DNA of 64,000 bases from Halorhabdus tiamatea SARL4B (GTDB lineage Archaea; Halobacteriota; Halobacteria; Halobacteriales; Haloarculaceae). Made by a program: the position numbers and the translations under genes. The stretch is taken from contig NC_021921.1 of assembly GCF_000470655.1 (NCBI RefSeq), positions 248,001 to 312,000 on the forward strand, given 5' to 3'. The notes below the pieces were generated by a model that saw only the letters and a program-made list of their open reading frames with translations, was not told the origin of the DNA and ran no database searches. Positions 63,233 through 64,000 of this stretch are shown here, one piece after another; the first letter of the stretch is position 1; each line of letters opens with the position of its first letter.

Positions 63233-64000
63233 ATGACAGAACACGACGCGGACGACGATACCCAGTCCTCGGACACGGCAGCGGAATCCGAGGAGGGACT
63301 AACCTACGCAGCGGCGGGCGTCGACATCGCGGACAGCGAGGCGGCGACCGAGTCACTGCTCGACGCGGCGGGGGAGTTCGCGGGTGACTTCGCCGGGCTG
63401 GTCGACATCGGCGACCGATACCTCGCGCTGGCGACCGACGGCGTCGGGACCAAACTCCTCGTCGCGGAGGCGCTCGAGGATTACTCGACGGTCGGCATCG
63501 ACTGCATCGCGATGAACGTCAACGACCTGATCGCGGCGGGGATCGAACCCGTGGCCTTCGTCGACTATCTCGCCATCGAAGCACCTGACAGCGAGACGAC
63601 CGGCCAGATCGGGGAGGGCTTGCAAGTCGGTGCGGAACTCGCAGATATCGCCCTCATCGGCGGCGAAACGGCGGTCATGCCCGACGTCATCGACGGCCTC
63701 GACATCGCGGGGACGGCGGCCGGGCTCGCGCCGAAAGACGCGCTCTTCGCGGGCGAAGCCGAAGTCGGCGACGCCATCGTCGGCTGGCCCTCCAGCGGCA
63801 TCCACTCGAACGGGTTGACTCTCGCTCGGGAGGCGGTCACGCGCGAGCACGCCTACGACGACCCGTTCCCGCCGGACCCCGGACGGACGATCGGTGAGGA
63901 ACTCCTCACACCGACGCGGATCTACGCGGAGGTGCTCGCCCCGCTTCGCGAACATGGCGCACACGCGGCAGCCCACATCACGGGTGGTGGCTGGAATAAC
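63233..64000 (+). CDS. purM: Phosphoribosylformylglycinamidine cyclo-ligase (3' end outside window)
   Basis: The frame opens at an ATG at 63233 and runs 256 codons to the window edge. After an acidic halophilic leader it shows the PurM features: GLTYAAAGVDI, ALATDGVGTKLLVA, GIDCIAMNVNDLIAAG, LIGGETAVMPD, GWPSSGIHSNGLTLAR and the final HITGGGWNN. It makes aminoimidazole ribotide in purine synthesis. About the last 70-80 residues lie outside. Confidence 0.93.
   Translation, partial: MTEHDADDDTQSSDTAAESEEGLTYAAAGVDIADSEAATESLLDAAGEFAGDFAGLVDIGDRYLALATDGVGTKLLVAEALEDYSTVGIDCIAMNVNDLIAAGIEPVAFVDYLAIEAPDSETTGQIGEGLQVGAELADIALIGGETAVMPDVIDGLDIAGTAAGLAPKDALFAGEAEVGDAIVGWPSSGIHSNGLTLAREAVTREHAYDDPFPPDPGRTIGEELLTPTRIYAEVLAPLREHGAHAAAHITGGGWNN

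Noticed and set aside
61774-63276. 500-codon open frame on the minus strand across the Eis-like gene and the repeats
   Set aside because: It is antisense to a well-recognised acetyltransferase; its N-terminal part is only the 63-bp repeat read in a frame kept open because the period is a multiple of three.

Overview
The window is a GC-rich, tightly packed stretch of an extremely halophilic archaeon (class Halobacteria). Nearly all predicted proteins are rich in Asp and Glu. Many belong to families known mainly from haloarchaea: DUF63, DUF5784, DUF7111-like, DUF7139-like, PGF-CTERM surface proteins, J-domain/ferredoxin fusions, sensory rhodopsin with its Htr transducer, and a salactin-like actin. 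Several genes sit just downstream of a TATA box with no visible leader, as expected for leaderless haloarchaeal mRNAs. I recognised no tRNA, rRNA, CRISPR array or provirus. The genus cannot be fixed from this window.

Layout. 1-9 kb: HPP and DUF63 membrane proteins, a large PGF-CTERM surface protein, an archaeal MtaB-type tRNA methylthiotransferase facing a MEMO-family protein, a large membrane protein of unknown function and an aldo/keto reductase. 9.2-10.3 kb: a coupled winged-helix/TumE-like pair that looks like a toxin-antitoxin module. 10.3-17.2 kb: malate:quinone oxidoreductase, a radical SAM/SPASM protein with a His-rich leader, and a three-gene ABC-2 exporter operon whose middle gene fuses a permease to a PrsW-type protease domain. 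17.4-22 kb: two SDR dehydrogenases and a sodium-dependent (NSS) transporter split by a complete ISH8-like IS4 element. 22-27.6 kb: uracil-DNA glycosylase-like protein, DUF5784, inositol monophosphatase, polysaccharide flippase, DUF7111-like protein and an alpha/beta hydrolase.

27.7-34.9 kb is a copper/thiol maturation island. nosL-nosD-nosF-nosY run leftward. SCO1-like, TlpA-like, CcdA-like and DUF420 genes run rightward from the shared 100-bp promoter region, followed by a thioredoxin. No nosZ or oxidase gene is in the window. 35-45.4 kb: mutS, a Dna2-like nuclease-helicase, a coupled TIM-barrel isomerase, larA, a J-domain/ferredoxin fusion, a membrane-anchored HTH regulator and hisD.

45.5-50.3 kb: a phototaxis operon (htrII then a sensory rhodopsin II-like gene). 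Its promoter side was hit by an IS50-like IS4-family element, which also separates it from a divergent pseudokinase gene. 50.4-56.7 kb: pseudokinase plus membrane protein, glycerophosphodiesterase, a four-helix DUF7139-like membrane protein next to a salactin-like filament gene, and small proteins. 56.7-64 kb: succinyl-CoA synthetase (sucCD), a methyltransferase, a TraB-family/M50 protease overlapping pair, an Eis-like acetyltransferase, a 394-bp repeat-filled gap with 63-bp tandem repeats, and the start of purM.

The most interesting points are: the rhodopsin carries Ala at the position of the signalling Thr204 and His at a retinal-tuning position; the NosD protein has a NosL-like domain fused to its N-terminus; a 23-bp duplication created an 8-codon mini-ORF bridging nosF and nosY; and both IS insertions can be reconstructed to the base.
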